A stretch of 64,000 nucleotides of DNA from Clostridiales bacterium. GTDB lineage: Bacteria; Bacillota; Desulfotomaculia; Desulfotomaculales; VENG01. Position 1 is the first letter of the stretch. Each line of letters opens with the position of its first letter. The notes beneath the pieces are model-generated. The model searched no databases. It saw only the letters and a list, made by a program, of their open reading frames with translations, and was not told the origin of the DNA. The stretch is from the NCBI GenBank assembly GCA_016278505.1, contig JADQBQ010000020.1:1-64000 (forward strand), given 5' to 3'. The translations under genes and the position numbers were made by a program. Shown here piece by piece: positions 44,360 through 53,532 of the stretch.

Positions 44360-45246
44360 TGGAGATGGAGAAAGCATTGGTATTTAGGAATGTGAGTAAA
44401 AAGTTTCCCGACTTTGAGGTTCAAATAGATTCCTTTGAATTGGTCAGGGGCAGTATCATGGGACTGGTGGGGCCGAACGGTGCCGGTAAAAGTACCATGA
44501 TTAAAATGATAATGAACCTGGTACACCCCGACAGCGGCAACATTTCGGTTTTAGGGCGGGATTACCTGAAACAGGAACAGCAAGTTAAAAATCTGGTAGG
44601 ATATGTGCCAGAGGATGGCCGTATATATGAGGAAGTAACCGCTAACTGGGTGGGACAGTTTGTTTCGCACTATTATAAGACATGGGACCATGATTATTTT
44701 CAGGCACTGCTGCAAAAGTTCGGGCTATCCGGTAATAAAAAAGTAAAACAGCTATCCAAAGGCAACAAAATGAAGCTCTCCCTCTCCCTTGCCCTTGCAC
44801 ACAAACCGGAGTTGCTTTTATTGGATGAACCCACTTCCGGTCTGGACCCCGTGGTGCGGTACGATTTGTTGCAGGAGTTACTGGAGGTGATTCAGGATGA
44901 ATCCCGTACTATTTTGCTCTCTTCACACATAATTGGGGATATCGAAAAGGTTGCAGACTATGTTTGTTTTTTGCGTCAGGGTAAAGTAGTTCTTTATGAC
45001 GACAAAGAAAGTATTTTAGAGAAATATAAGCGGGTTCAATTTAAGTTAGCTGATACCGGGCTTATAAATGGTTTTAAAGATTACTTTGTTCAGTATAACA
45101 GTGAAGGTATCCATTTCCAGGGAGTTACCGGAAAATACAGCAAGGAATTGCTGCCAGAGCTTCAAAGGCGGGGCGTTGAAGATATTAAGGTGTCACCTCT
45201 TACTCTGGAAGAGATTATGATTGTACTTTCCCGGGAGGCTGTTTGA
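44359..45246 (+). CDS. ABC transporter ATPase (YtrB-like)
   Basis: Walker A GPNGAGKST, signature QLSKGNKMKLSLSLAL, Walker B LLLLDEPTSGLDP, then the HIIGDIEKVADYV switch region. The C-terminal ~70 residues form the extra domain typical of this ABC-2 export group. The ATG shares a base with the stop of the GntR gene. It works with the two following permeases; substrate unknown, often cell-envelope antibiotics or peptides in this family. Confidence 0.93.
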   Translation: MEMEKALVFRNVSKKFPDFEVQIDSFELVRGSIMGLVGPNGAGKSTMIKMIMNLVHPDSGNISVLGRDYLKQEQQVKNLVGYVPEDGRIYEEVTANWVGQFVSHYYKTWDHDYFQALLQKFGLSGNKKVKQLSKGNKMKLSLSLALAHKPELLLLDEPTSGLDPVVRYDLLQELLEVIQDESRTILLSSHIIGDIEKVADYVCFLRQGKVVLYDDKESILEKYKRVQFKLADTGLINGFKDYFVQYNSEGIHFQGVTGKYSKELLPELQRRGVEDIKVSPLTLEEIMIVLSREAV

Positions 45247-45247
45247 A

Positions 45248-45919
45248 ATGTGCAAAATAGCATTGACACTGGTATGGCAACTGGCATGGAAGGACCTTTA
45301 TTTACAAAAGAAAAAACTCTTATGGCTAATGGTTACAGCAGGTTTAATAATCAGTATACTTGTTTCTGTTAACAATATAGGTTTTCTACCGGCAATACTT
45401 ATCTTTGTTTTTATTGGAACCTACAGTTTCACCATTCAGACCTGCTTTTACGAGGATAAAAACAATAGTCTATCCTTTGTGCGTGCCCTCCCTGTTTCAA
45501 CGGTGCAAATTGTGGCCGGGAGGTTTCTAGCCCTGGCAGTGGTAACAGTGGGTGCTCTCTTGATCGGTTGCTTAGCTCTATTAGCTTTTCAGCTTATAAA
45601 TCCATCGTCACTTAATTGGTTTAGAATGGGGGCTTATGGTGTGTTTGCCGGTTTAGCGAATTTGTCTTTTAACTGTCTGGTGGTCTTTATTTATTACCGT
45701 TGGGGATATACCAGAATGCAGTATGTATATGCGGTAACTTTCATGACTTTATTCTTTGGCGGCATGACTGTAGGTACTCTTTTACCGGGTTTGCCGGAAG
45801 TAATAGCAGGTATCTCGCCACTACAAATTCTAGCGTCCGCCGTGATAGCTGCCATTGCAGTACTGTTTTTTCTGTGGAATGCTTCAGTGAAAGCATTGAA
45901 CAAATTAGATTTAACATAG
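45248..45919 (+). CDS. ABC-2 type permease subunit
   Basis: About six membrane helices, with the CFYEDKNNSLSFVRALPVS loop typical of ABC-2 permeases in YtrA-type operons. ATG 45248, nine bases after GGGAGG, is used; a frame open to 45221 would overlap the ATPase gene without support. Length 223. Confidence 0.9.
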   Translation: MCKIALTLVWQLAWKDLYLQKKKLLWLMVTAGLIISILVSVNNIGFLPAILIFVFIGTYSFTIQTCFYEDKNNSLSFVRALPVSTVQIVAGRFLALAVVTVGALLIGCLALLAFQLINPSSLNWFRMGAYGVFAGLANLSFNCLVVFIYYRWGYTRMQYVYAVTFMTLFFGGMTVGTLLPGLPEVIAGISPLQILASAVIAAIAVLFFLWNASVKALNKLDLT

Positions 45920-45951
45920 ATAAGTTGCAAGGGCAAAGGGGTGTCAAGAGT

Positions 45952-46620
45952 ATGTGGCCGTTACTGCAAAAAGAGTGGCATTTTATTAAACCGTTAATTG
46001 CCCGTTTGATATTGCTTGGGCTGCCTATATTTTTCACTGTTTTGATTTTTTCTGTTAAATTGAACCCTGAGGGTATAGTGGCAAGCATGACCGGTGGATT
46101 GAGCTTCATGCTGGTTTATAGTTTTATTTTCCAGTCCGGTTACCATGAGGATAAAATTGGCGGGCTTACCTTTTTACGCAGTCTCCCGCTTAGCTGCCAG
46201 AAGATAGTGGGTGTAAAGTTTTTAGTTATATTACTGCTTTGCGTCACCGCTCTTTTAACAACCCTCTTTATACTTCTCGTGTCCGGTTTGATGGGTATTA
46301 TACAGCCGGAAAGTCTTGACCACTTTTGGGCCACTGGGCTTTCCAGCCTAGCTAGTGTTTTGATCGTGGGCAGTGTAATGCAATGGTCATTTTTCCGCTT
46401 TGGATACAGTAAAATGGGTTGGGCCTTGCTGGTAATGTCTTTGGTTTTGCCTCTCTTGATTGGTGTGGTGGGTTTTGTTACTTTGAAGGCTTTCCCCGGT
46501 ATTTATGTTGTTTTTTCAGAAGCGGATTTTGTTTTAATTATGCTGCTTGTGGCAGCCGCGGTCTTATCTGTTTCTATGCTTGATGCAGTGCGAGCACTGC
46601 GAGGCAGGGATTTAACTTAA
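45952..46620 (+). CDS. ABC-2 type permease subunit, second
   Basis: Paralogue of the preceding permease: the SGYHEDKIGGLTFLRSLPLS loop and six helices match it closely, suggesting an intra-operon duplication. AAAGGGGTG precedes ATG 45952; the reading frame is open upstream to 45700 but that part overlaps the first permease and is not coding. The two permeases probably form a heterodimer. Confidence 0.9.
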   Translation: MWPLLQKEWHFIKPLIARLILLGLPIFFTVLIFSVKLNPEGIVASMTGGLSFMLVYSFIFQSGYHEDKIGGLTFLRSLPLSCQKIVGVKFLVILLLCVTALLTTLFILLVSGLMGIIQPESLDHFWATGLSSLASVLIVGSVMQWSFFRFGYSKMGWALLVMSLVLPLLIGVVGFVTLKAFPGIYVVFSEADFVLIMLLVAAAVLSVSMLDAVRALRGRDLT

Positions 46621-46720
46621 AGCGTAGAATAGTTAACAACATTAAGTACTGGAGGTGTTCGCTAAAAGGAAATCTTGCTAGAGGAAAAACAAGTATTAAA
46701 TTTTTTAGGGGGTGCTTGGC

Positions 46721-48013
46721 TTGAAGAGGAGAAATTTTTTAATTGTCTTATTAGCAGTGTCGGTAGCTTTATGTGGGGCATTACCTGCTTTTGCAGGCGG
46801 AAAAGCTGACCTTAGTGTGAACGGCGATCAAGTAAACAATTTTAATATCCTGTTAGAAGAAGGATACAGCATGGTTTCCGTGGATGCCTTTGCCCGGTTT
46901 TCAGGTGCAGGTGTCAATTTGACTGCTGAGAATACTGTGCAGATTACGGAACAAGATAAAGCTTTGGAATTAACTTTGGGTAAACAAAATGCTTTATTGA
47001 ATAATGAACCGGTAACTTTACCTTGCGCACCGGTTAAATTAGAAGGCCAAATTTTTATTCCGCTGCGTTATACCGGCGAAGCATTTGGGTTTAATGTACA
47101 TTGGGATAATGAGCAAAACATGGTAATGTTGAACCGGAGTGAGATTAGGGACGGTATGACACCCTCGGAGCTTTTAATTAAATCCACTCAATTGAGCCAG
47201 GATGTTAATACTTATTCCATGGAAGGCAACATAGATATGCAGATGAAGATCAAGGCAGACGGTAAAGAGGTTAACGAAGTTCCGGAGAATATAAACCTGG
47301 AAATGTCAGGTCAAATCAAAAATGAACCTATGGAGTTTTATTTTAACCAAAAAATAACTCCCATTGGCTCAGATGAAGTTCCCGAAATGACAACAGAAAC
47401 CTACATGACCAGTGAAAAAATGTATATAAAAACACCCGGACAGGATGAATGGATAGTTCAGGATATGCCCTTCCCGGCTGAATTTTGGCAAGAGCAGCAA
47501 GACATTCAGTCCGATCCCATCAAGGCTGCCGCCCAAATGAAAGAAATGGGGATGCTGCTCAATTTCGGCAGTGACGCTCAAGTTGACGGCGAAGATTATT
47601 ATGTGGTTAACGCTACTCTGGATATGAGTAAGTTCCAGGAGGGTTACCAGAAGATGTTAGAGCAAGTGGTGCAGGGTATGAACCTAAAGGATGATCCGCA
47701 GGAAATGAAACAGCAGATGCAGCAGTTAATTAAGAACATGAAGCTTGATTACTATTACCAGGCTTATATCAATAAAGAGTCACTGTTTAATGACATTGTA
47801 AAGTTTGACGTTAAAATGGACCTTAATATAAATAGTGCAAAATTGGGTATGGAAGAAAAGTCTGACACTCCTTCTGACACTCCTAAAGAAATGAATATGC
47901 ACTATGATATGCAGGGTCAGTTTAATATCTTTGGATTGGGAGAGCCCTTTACGGCCCCGGATATAAGTAATGCCAAAGATTTAAAAACAGTAGAAGAGCC
48001 GGTAAGTCAATAA
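46721..48013 (+). CDS. Secreted protein with copper-amine-oxidase-type stalk domain
   Basis: Exported protein. The signal peptide (KRRNFLIVLLAVSVALCGALPAFAGG) is cleaved after AFA. Residues ~30-150 form a copper amine oxidase N-terminal-like (stalk) domain ending FIPLRYTGEAFGFNVHWD; the enzyme domain is absent. The rest (~160-430) resembles lipoprotein-type DUF6612/LppX-like folds with many Met/Gln residues (MQMKIKADGKEV, EMKQQMQQLIKNM). TTG 46721, six bases after AGGGGGTG, is preferred over GTG 46712, which overlaps that site. Probably cell-surface; function unknown. Confidence 0.82.
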   Translation: MKRRNFLIVLLAVSVALCGALPAFAGGKADLSVNGDQVNNFNILLEEGYSMVSVDAFARFSGAGVNLTAENTVQITEQDKALELTLGKQNALLNNEPVTLPCAPVKLEGQIFIPLRYTGEAFGFNVHWDNEQNMVMLNRSEIRDGMTPSELLIKSTQLSQDVNTYSMEGNIDMQMKIKADGKEVNEVPENINLEMSGQIKNEPMEFYFNQKITPIGSDEVPEMTTETYMTSEKMYIKTPGQDEWIVQDMPFPAEFWQEQQDIQSDPIKAAAQMKEMGMLLNFGSDAQVDGEDYYVVNATLDMSKFQEGYQKMLEQVVQGMNLKDDPQEMKQQMQQLIKNMKLDYYYQAYINKESLFNDIVKFDVKMDLNINSAKLGMEEKSDTPSDTPKEMNMHYDMQGQFNIFGLGEPFTAPDISNAKDLKTVEEPVSQ

Positions 48014-48030
48014 CTAATTAGGTCGAATAT

Positions 48031-48075
48031 AAAGAAGCCCCTTTTGGCGATTATGCCAAGAGGGGCTTCTTTTAG
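48031..48075. terminator. Bidirectional terminator
   Basis: Long near-perfect stem AAAGAAGCCCC...GGC / GCC...GGGGCTTCTTT with a loop near 48050, between convergent genes; A and T runs on the two sides serve both strands. Confidence 0.9.
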
Positions 48076-48296
48076 CCTCCCGCTACGGTAGGTCCTCCAA
48101 ACAGCAAACCGGCTATAATCAACAGCCGGAAAGCCTGCCAAAAAGTAATTACTTTTAACCCGAAAACATCGGGCATGGTTATGTTCCACAGCCATTGTAA
48201 TAACCATGTAAAAAGGAATATTAAACCCACAAACAACAAAATCATAAGTGGAATTATTCCTGCCGCCAGTCCAAAAGCCGGTAGTGTTTCAATCAT
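48072..48296 (-). CDS. Small membrane protein
   Basis: 74 residues, two hydrophobic helices (IIPLMILLFVGLIFLFTWLLQWLW and FRLLIIAGLLFGG) joined by NITMPDVFGLKVITFWQ. Not recognised. GGGGGAGG lies four bases before the ATG, and it has a bidirectional terminator at its end, which supports expression. Confidence 0.7.
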   Translation of the reverse strand: MIETLPAFGLAAGIIPLMILLFVGLIFLFTWLLQWLWNITMPDVFGLKVITFWQAFRLLIIAGLLFGGPTVAGG

Positions 48297-48759
48297 TCGG
48301 CCTCCCCCTTTTTAAGTTATGTCGTATATATTGTAAGACATAGCCTCAGAGAAGTATAGGTATAAACTGTATATTTCATTAAAACTCACATCAACCATAT
48401 ACGCATACTAGAATGAAAATTTATATCCAAAAAAAAACATTTAGGGTCGTACTTTGCGGCCAACCAGTTTTTTTACGAAAAGCTTGTTTTCCTTCATTAT
48501 TTCTTTGCATACAATATTTATTAGCATTAATTTGTCTTGGCGGTTTTGTTATATTTTTATAATTCTAACTCTTAGTTAACTCATTAAATTTTAACCTTAT
48601 AACCATGTGGATATATTAATCGCTATCTTTTAATCCCTTATCCTGCGAATCCTGTAATCCTGTCTAATGTGTTTGCCTTTTCCTTTCTCTTTGTTTTTAA
48701 TTTCTATCCCGAGAATCCCGTCAATCCCGTCAAAAATTGCGCTTTCTTTTTAGTGTTTA
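48297..48759. other. AT-rich intergenic region with repeats
   Basis: About 460 bases with no supported ORF. It contains the promoter of the small membrane gene and, near its right end, two copies of a ~25-base degenerate repeat (listed separately). No RNA gene was recognised. Confidence 0.5.
48640..48731. repeat. Pair of degenerate AATCCYG repeats
   Basis: ATCCTGCGAATCCTGTAATC... at 48640-48664 and ATCCCGAGAATCCCGTCAAT... at 48706-48731 are the same ~25-base unit, each built of three 8-9-base AATCCYG steps, 41 bases apart. Similar intergenic repeats occur widely in bacteria. Confidence 0.75.
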
Positions 48760-49581
48760 TTAATCTGACTGCGGCTTAATAGCTCTGATAAAAGCGCTTA
48801 CCGCAGCCCCATTCAGTGACTGTAGATCGTCTTTAGAAAGACTGGGCAGCATTTGCTGCACATCTTGGTCGTTAAAATCATAGACTCGCGTTGTTTCTAC
48901 TTCTACGTTAGTAAAACCCGCCTGGGCCAGCTTTTCCCTATACTCTTGTTCCAGCATCGCACCGGCAATGCACCCTGTCCAGGCTACCAAGTCTTCCTGC
49001 GCTTTTTCCGGCAGTGGCTTTTTTAATACAATATCAGATACGGCAAATCTACCGCCCGGCTTAAGAACCCGGAAAGCTTCCTTCATGACTTGGTCTTTGT
49101 TGCCGGATAAATTAATGACACAGTTGGAAATGATTACATCAACTGTATTTTCCGGTAGCGGTATGTCCTCAATATGCCCTTTCAAAAACTCAACGTTATT
49201 AATACCTGCTTTAGCCTGGTTAGCTCTGGCCTCATCCAACATCTCATCAGTCATATCCAGTCCATACGCCTTTCCGGACGGACCTACTCTGCGGGCGGAA
49301 AGAAGCACATCCAGACCTGCACCGCTACCCAGATCCAGTACGGTTTCGCCATCGCGCAATTCAGCCAAAGCTGTGGGGTTTCCGCAGCCAAAAGATGTGG
49401 CAACCATGTCTCCGGGGAGACCTTCTACTTCATTTTGCCCGTAAAGGTTTCCGGTGATCATATCCATGGCATCTGAGCTGCCTGGAGAACAGCATCCACT
49501 ATTGCCGGAACAGCAGCCCGTTTTCTGGGTTATCGCCTCGGCATATTTAAGTTTGACCACTTCTCTAATATCTTTGTCCAT
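48760..49581 (-). CDS. arsM: Arsenite S-adenosylmethionine methyltransferase
   Basis: Methylates As(III) for detoxification. SAM-binding motif [20 protein letters not shown]; conserved arsenic-binding cysteines in SFGCGNPT and ISNCVINL; an N-terminal Cys cluster ([15 protein letters not shown]) is also typical of ArsM. Length 273. It lies 51 bases after arsR, behind an ArsR-type palindrome. Confidence 0.95.
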   Translation of the reverse strand: MDKDIREVVKLKYAEAITQKTGCCSGNSGCCSPGSSDAMDMITGNLYGQNEVEGLPGDMVATSFGCGNPTALAELRDGETVLDLGSGAGLDVLLSARRVGPSGKAYGLDMTDEMLDEARANQAKAGINNVEFLKGHIEDIPLPENTVDVIISNCVINLSGNKDQVMKEAFRVLKPGGRFAVSDIVLKKPLPEKAQEDLVAWTGCIAGAMLEQEYREKLAQAGFTNVEVETTRVYDFNDQDVQQMLPSLSKDDLQSLNGAAVSAFIRAIKPQSD

Positions 49582-49597
49582 AGTTAGACCTCCTTAT

Positions 49598-49613
49598 ATC
49601 AAATAAATTTGAT
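49598..49613 (-). promoter_or_regulatory. ArsR-type operator before arsM
   Basis: Perfect palindrome ATCAAAT-AA-ATTTGAT in the 51-base arsR-arsM gap, immediately upstream of the arsM ribosome site (AAGGAGG). ATCAAAT dyads are typical ArsR/SmtB operators. Confidence 0.65.
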
Positions 49614-49632
49614 TTGAACGGTTAAAAAAATT

Positions 49633-49971
49633 TCACTCATCCATTAGAGCAAAATCTAGAGCAAAATCTTTATTTATCTGTGTAATATATTCTTGCAGGG
49701 TTTTTGTGTTAAGAAAATAATATCGCCACTTGCCCCGGGGTTCTTCCACCACCAGGCCTACTTCCACAAGCTCTTTCATATGGTAAGAAATACGAGATTG
49801 AATTAAGCCCAATTCAGCCACCAACTCACAATTACATAAACCGGTCCTCTGTTCATCCTTATCGGACACGGGGCAGCATCCCTCTTCACTGTGGGCCAGC
49901 AGTAGTAGAATTTTATAGCGAATAGGATCGCTTAACGCTCTGGCAATTCTTACACTGTTAATCATAGACAC
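49633..49971 (-). CDS. arsR: ArsR-family arsenic-responsive repressor
   Basis: Winged-helix metalloregulator, 112 residues: LSDPIRYKILLLLAHSEEG, recognition helix LIQSRISYHMKELVEVGLV and wing EEPRGKWRYYFLN. Candidate As(III) ligands: CC at positions ~32-33, and the LCNCELVAEL pair. It starts at GTG 49971 within a dyad CACATCA/TGATGTG (49969-49995) that may be its own operator. It lies just downstream of the ABC permease gene on the same strand. Confidence 0.94.
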   Translation of the reverse strand: MSMINSVRIARALSDPIRYKILLLLAHSEEGCCPVSDKDEQRTGLCNCELVAELGLIQSRISYHMKELVEVGLVVEEPRGKWRYYFLNTKTLQEYITQINKDFALDFALMDE

Positions 49972-50012
49972 ATCATATCAACCTTTTTTGATGTGCGCAA
50001 CAATAAAAAGAC

Positions 50013-50906
50013 TTACAGGTCCCTTTTTTTAAAATTATAAATAGAAAGAAGTATGCATCCTAAAATATAAATGCCTGTATAAACAAGCATGGCATTGCTC
50101 GGCGGGACGGTTGACCCAAACGGGCCCGCTGTTAAAGCGCTGAAAGGGTTATCCTGGTTTCCGTTGATAATACTTACAACCTTTCGAAACAGAGCGTCAC
50201 TTGGTATTACCAGGCTGGTAAAGATACCTATATTTACCAAGCTGGACTTGGAAATCATGCCGCCGATTTGCTCGAAAAAGCCTCCCACCATGCCTAACCC
50301 GTAAAGGGTAAAAGAAATAATACCGGCTGTAAGTGTCCTGGTTAAAGTACTGAAAACCATTGCCACACCCAGGAGTATCAAGGGCTGCAGGGCAAATAAA
50401 AGAGCTCCGTATACAAGGAGAGGTCCTGTCAATAGGGATAGTACATTGGCATTGTACAGGTAATTTATGGCCATCACGCCGGAGAATAGCACCAGTGCGT
50501 ACGAGCTTAGCATCAATCCGTAACCAAAATATTTACCTAAAACGATGTCGCTACGCTTAATGGGTTTGGAAACTATAGCGTGTAATAAACCACTTTCTAT
50601 TTCCGAGGCCACCGAGCCTACACTGGCCATCAGAGACAGCAGTGCCAAAAGCATGGAAGCAAAATAAAGGCCCAAACCTAGTAGCTGGCTTCCTATAACT
50701 TGGTGGATAATCATCTGCTGTCCACCCATATCCTTCATACGGGACATATCTTCAGCTGCGCGCTCTAAGGTAACTCCGTAGAGTAAAAGGAAAATCAATG
50801 AAAGCACTATGGTTACCATAAATATTTTCTTTCTCGATACTTCCATGAATGTTAATCTAGCTATATTAAGCAAAAACGCTACCTTCTTTCCGACAACTTT
50901 GAACAC
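50013..50906 (-). CDS. ABC-2 type permease
   Basis: Six-helix permease of the NosY/ABC-2 type with a large extracytoplasmic loop. VASEIESGLLHAIVSKPIKRSDIVLGKYFG is the family signature. It starts at a GTG directly after the ATPase stop codon. Last gene of the sigma/anti-sigma/ABC unit. Substrate unknown. Confidence 0.9.
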   Translation of the reverse strand: MFKVVGKKVAFLLNIARLTFMEVSRKKIFMVTIVLSLIFLLLYGVTLERAAEDMSRMKDMGGQQMIIHQVIGSQLLGLGLYFASMLLALLSLMASVGSVASEIESGLLHAIVSKPIKRSDIVLGKYFGYGLMLSSYALVLFSGVMAINYLYNANVLSLLTGPLLVYGALLFALQPLILLGVAMVFSTLTRTLTAGIISFTLYGLGMVGGFFEQIGGMISKSSLVNIGIFTSLVIPSDALFRKVVSIINGNQDNPFSALTAGPFGSTVPPSNAMLVYTGIYILGCILLSIYNFKKRDL

Positions 50907-51848
50907 TTACTCGGTGCTGTTTGATATATACTGGAAAAACATAGTTTCCAATGAATCAGTAATGGGTGTTACCTCGTGTATCTGAAAGCCTTTTTGCACT
51001 AAATGCTCCACCAACAGTGGAATACTGTTCCCGGCCGGGCAGGTAAATATTAATTCCTGCAGCTTGGAATTGCTTTCTCCGGTACTGGAAAGGTCACGGT
51101 GAGAAACTAAATTAAATCCACCGCTTGCATTAATTTCCTGCGGTAGTGGTTGTTTGCCGGTAATCACTTTTACACGAGTGCCCTTATTAACGATTTCCCG
51201 CCAATCACCCTGGAAAATTAAGCGACTTTCCTTGATAATGGCAATTTGGTCACAAACTGTCTCCAGCTCACTTAATAAATGGCTGTTGATAAAGACGGTT
51301 TTCCCCTCGGCCTTCAAGGCTACTAAGAGATCCCTAACGTCCTTTCTGCCGATGGGGTCGAGGGCGGAAGTGGGTTCATCCAGAAACAGAACGTCCGGGT
51401 CTGCCACCAGGGCACACCCGAGTCCAATTCTCTGCTGCATACCCTTGCTGTAATCACCTATCTTTTTTCCCCTTTGATCCTTAAGCCCTATTCTCGTTAG
51501 TACCTGTGGAATCCTTTGTATGGCCTCGGACTTGCCAAGGCCGTAAAGCGAGGCATGGAACCGCAGCAGGTCTTTACCTGTCAGCCAGTCATGGTAAGCA
51601 AAGTTTTCCGGGAGAAAACCCACACGTTTTCGGGCAGTTACGTCGCCTATGGGCTTGCCCAGTATTTTCGCCTCTCCCGCAGTGGGATGCAGTAAGCCCA
51701 CCAGCATTTTTACCAGTGTACTTTTGCCTGCACCGTTAGGGCCAAGCAGGCCGAAAATGGAACCTTGGGGAACTGCCAGGGAAATCCCCTGGCAGCCCCC
51801 AATACCTTGATATGTCTTTGTTAATTCGTGCGTTTCAATGGCCAGCAT
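50907..51848 (-). CDS. ABC transporter ATPase
   Basis: Walker A GPNGAGKST, signature DYSKGMQQRIGLGCAL, Walker B VLFLDEPTSALDP, C-terminal ~90-residue extra domain as in the CcmA/BcrA-type exporters. GAGGTAAC precedes the ATG. It lies 15 bases after the anti-sigma gene and abuts the permease gene, so the ECF sigma factor very likely controls this exporter. Confidence 0.93.
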   Translation of the reverse strand: MLAIETHELTKTYQGIGGCQGISLAVPQGSIFGLLGPNGAGKSTLVKMLVGLLHPTAGEAKILGKPIGDVTARKRVGFLPENFAYHDWLTGKDLLRFHASLYGLGKSEAIQRIPQVLTRIGLKDQRGKKIGDYSKGMQQRIGLGCALVADPDVLFLDEPTSALDPIGRKDVRDLLVALKAEGKTVFINSHLLSELETVCDQIAIIKESRLIFQGDWREIVNKGTRVKVITGKQPLPQEINASGGFNLVSHRDLSSTGESNSKLQELIFTCPAGNSIPLLVEHLVQKGFQIHEVTPITDSLETMFFQYISNSTE

Positions 51849-51863
51849 ATTCGTTACCTCTAT

Positions 51864-52988
51864 TTAGTTAGACTGGTATAAAGAATTTGCGATTTGCAGG
51901 ATATTATCCCGGTCAAGATTTCCGCTCATCTGGTAGATAACATCATCGTCAATCCAGATAAGGTTGGTATAGTCGTGTGTACCCTTGGAAATTATTGCCT
52001 TGTTGCCATTGATCTTTATTTCCTCTGACTCCTTGCCAGAGGGAAGAACCATAGTATGCTGCCAATCCTCAATGCTCGCCAGCTGAGTGCGCAAATTGTC
52101 AGGTAAAATGGGAAGATCCAAAAGGGCTGCTCTAAGGGCGTTGGCGTCAACTCCTGACGGTGCGATAATTTCCGGGCTTTCAAATTGGCTATAGCTAAAG
52201 CTTTCTTTGCCGTCTTGATGCACGTATCTTACCCGTGCAATGGCAGGTGTGCTGACGCTGAAGGACTTACCATCAAGGGATGCAGGTAAAAGTGTTGGGG
52301 AACCCAGAGATTTGAGCAGTGAATTCACCTGTTCCACGTTAAATTGGAATTTCGATTTGCCTTCGCTGATCACTGAGGCCAATTGTTCGGGCATAAAACC
52401 ATCCGGAAGGACTGCCGGTTGTTTGAACTCAAAGGGTACTTTAGCTGCTATTTTATCCAGTGGTATGCGTTGCTGATCAGGTTTCTGCTCAATATCAACT
52501 TTGCCAAACTGCTGTAAGTCCACTTCTCCTACTTTGGACTGTATATCATTGGCCATTTGCTGCATATCACCGGGGGTTAATTGGACTACCTCTATCTGCT
52601 GGACCCGAAAAATGGATAGAAAGTTAGCCACTGCTTGCTGTACCGGGGTCATAGTAAGTGCTGCTGTTAACAGGGTTATGGAAGCAGCCACAGCTGCCCA
52701 CCGTTTAAATCCTTTCTTCATCCGAGTTGCTCCTTTCGATTTCACCTTATTTTTATTGTTTCCTGTATTACTTTTTTGCACGGTAGTATGTTCAACCGGC
52801 ATTTTATCTGTAGCGGAGCGATAAGCTGTCAGGCTCGCGGTTGACCAGCTCTCCAGGTTGGATAATTCATCGAGTGTATCAGTGCACTCCGGACAATTTT
52901 GGAAATGCTCCTGAAGTGAAATTTTTTCCTCTTTCGTAAGCTCTCCGTCTAAATATGCCTGCCACGTGCCAGTATCCGGACACTTCAT
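51864..52988 (-). CDS. Anti-sigma factor with zinc-binding domain
   Basis: Membrane-anchored anti-sigma factor. The N-terminal zinc finger is QEHFQNCPECTDTL (HxxxCxxC) preceded by CPDTG. One helix (WAAVAASITLLTAALTM, ~100-117) follows a basic segment. The outer part (~130-374) resembles sensor domains of DUF4367/MucB-like type. GGGAGGTG lies before the ATG. It follows the sigma gene by 13 bases; the outside signal is unknown. Confidence 0.9.
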   Translation of the reverse strand: MKCPDTGTWQAYLDGELTKEEKISLQEHFQNCPECTDTLDELSNLESWSTASLTAYRSATDKMPVEHTTVQKSNTGNNKNKVKSKGATRMKKGFKRWAAVAASITLLTAALTMTPVQQAVANFLSIFRVQQIEVVQLTPGDMQQMANDIQSKVGEVDLQQFGKVDIEQKPDQQRIPLDKIAAKVPFEFKQPAVLPDGFMPEQLASVISEGKSKFQFNVEQVNSLLKSLGSPTLLPASLDGKSFSVSTPAIARVRYVHQDGKESFSYSQFESPEIIAPSGVDANALRAALLDLPILPDNLRTQLASIEDWQHTMVLPSGKESEEIKINGNKAIISKGTHDYTNLIWIDDDVIYQMSGNLDRDNILQIANSLYQSN

Positions 52989-53001
52989 GGTGTCACCTCC
53001 C

Positions 53002-53532
53002 TTAAGTAGTGGGACAAATGAGCTCGTATTCTTGTTTAAATTTTTTACGGGCTCGGGCTAGAATTGTTCCTACCGAGTTTCTGTTTATCTCTACTGTTGC
53101 TGCTATTTCGTCATATTTGTACCCGGAAAACTTCATAAGTAATACCATACGGTCACGAGGTTGCAGTTTTTTAAGAGCTTTGTGAATTAAGCGGAATTCT
53201 TCCCTGTCTAATGCCGCGCTTTCAGCTGAAGCAGCGGCCTGGGAGAAAGTATCCTCCGCTGAGTTTCCTAAAACTGTTTCCTCTCGCCGGCGCCTGCTTC
53301 CTTCACTGCGCATATAACTAAAGCAAAGGTTATTGGTTACCTTGGACAGCCAGGCCGGCGGATTGTCGATGGTCGATAAACCTATTTTATGCAGGCGCAG
53401 GAGAGCTTCCTGGGCCATATCTTCGGCCACTGCCCGGTCGCCTAAAACGAAAGCGGCCTGGCGAACTAATTTGGGGTACATTTTTGAATACAGAATTTGA
53501 AAGTCTTTTTCCATAACTTCCTCGTTTTTCAT
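53002..53532 (-). CDS. ECF RNA polymerase sigma factor
   Basis: Region 2 (FQILYSKMYPKLVRQAAFVLGDRAVAEDMAQEALLRL) and region 4 (LQPRDRMVLLMKFSGYKYDEIAATVEINRNSVGTILARARKKF) are clear; the linker is Ala/Ser-rich. ATG 53532 has a weak ribosome site; ATG 53514, four bases after AGGA, is a good alternative. First gene of the anti-sigma/ABC operon. Confidence 0.94.
   Translation of the reverse strand: MKNEEVMEKDFQILYSKMYPKLVRQAAFVLGDRAVAEDMAQEALLRLHKIGLSTIDNPPAWLSKVTNNLCFSYMRSEGSRRRREETVLGNSAEDTFSQAAASAESAALDREEFRLIHKALKKLQPRDRMVLLMKFSGYKYDEIAATVEINRNSVGTILARARKKFKQEYELICPTT

Noticed and set aside
45700-45951. N-terminal extension of the second ABC-2 permease
   Set aside because: Overlaps the first permease in another frame; the true ATG at 45952 has its own ribosome site.
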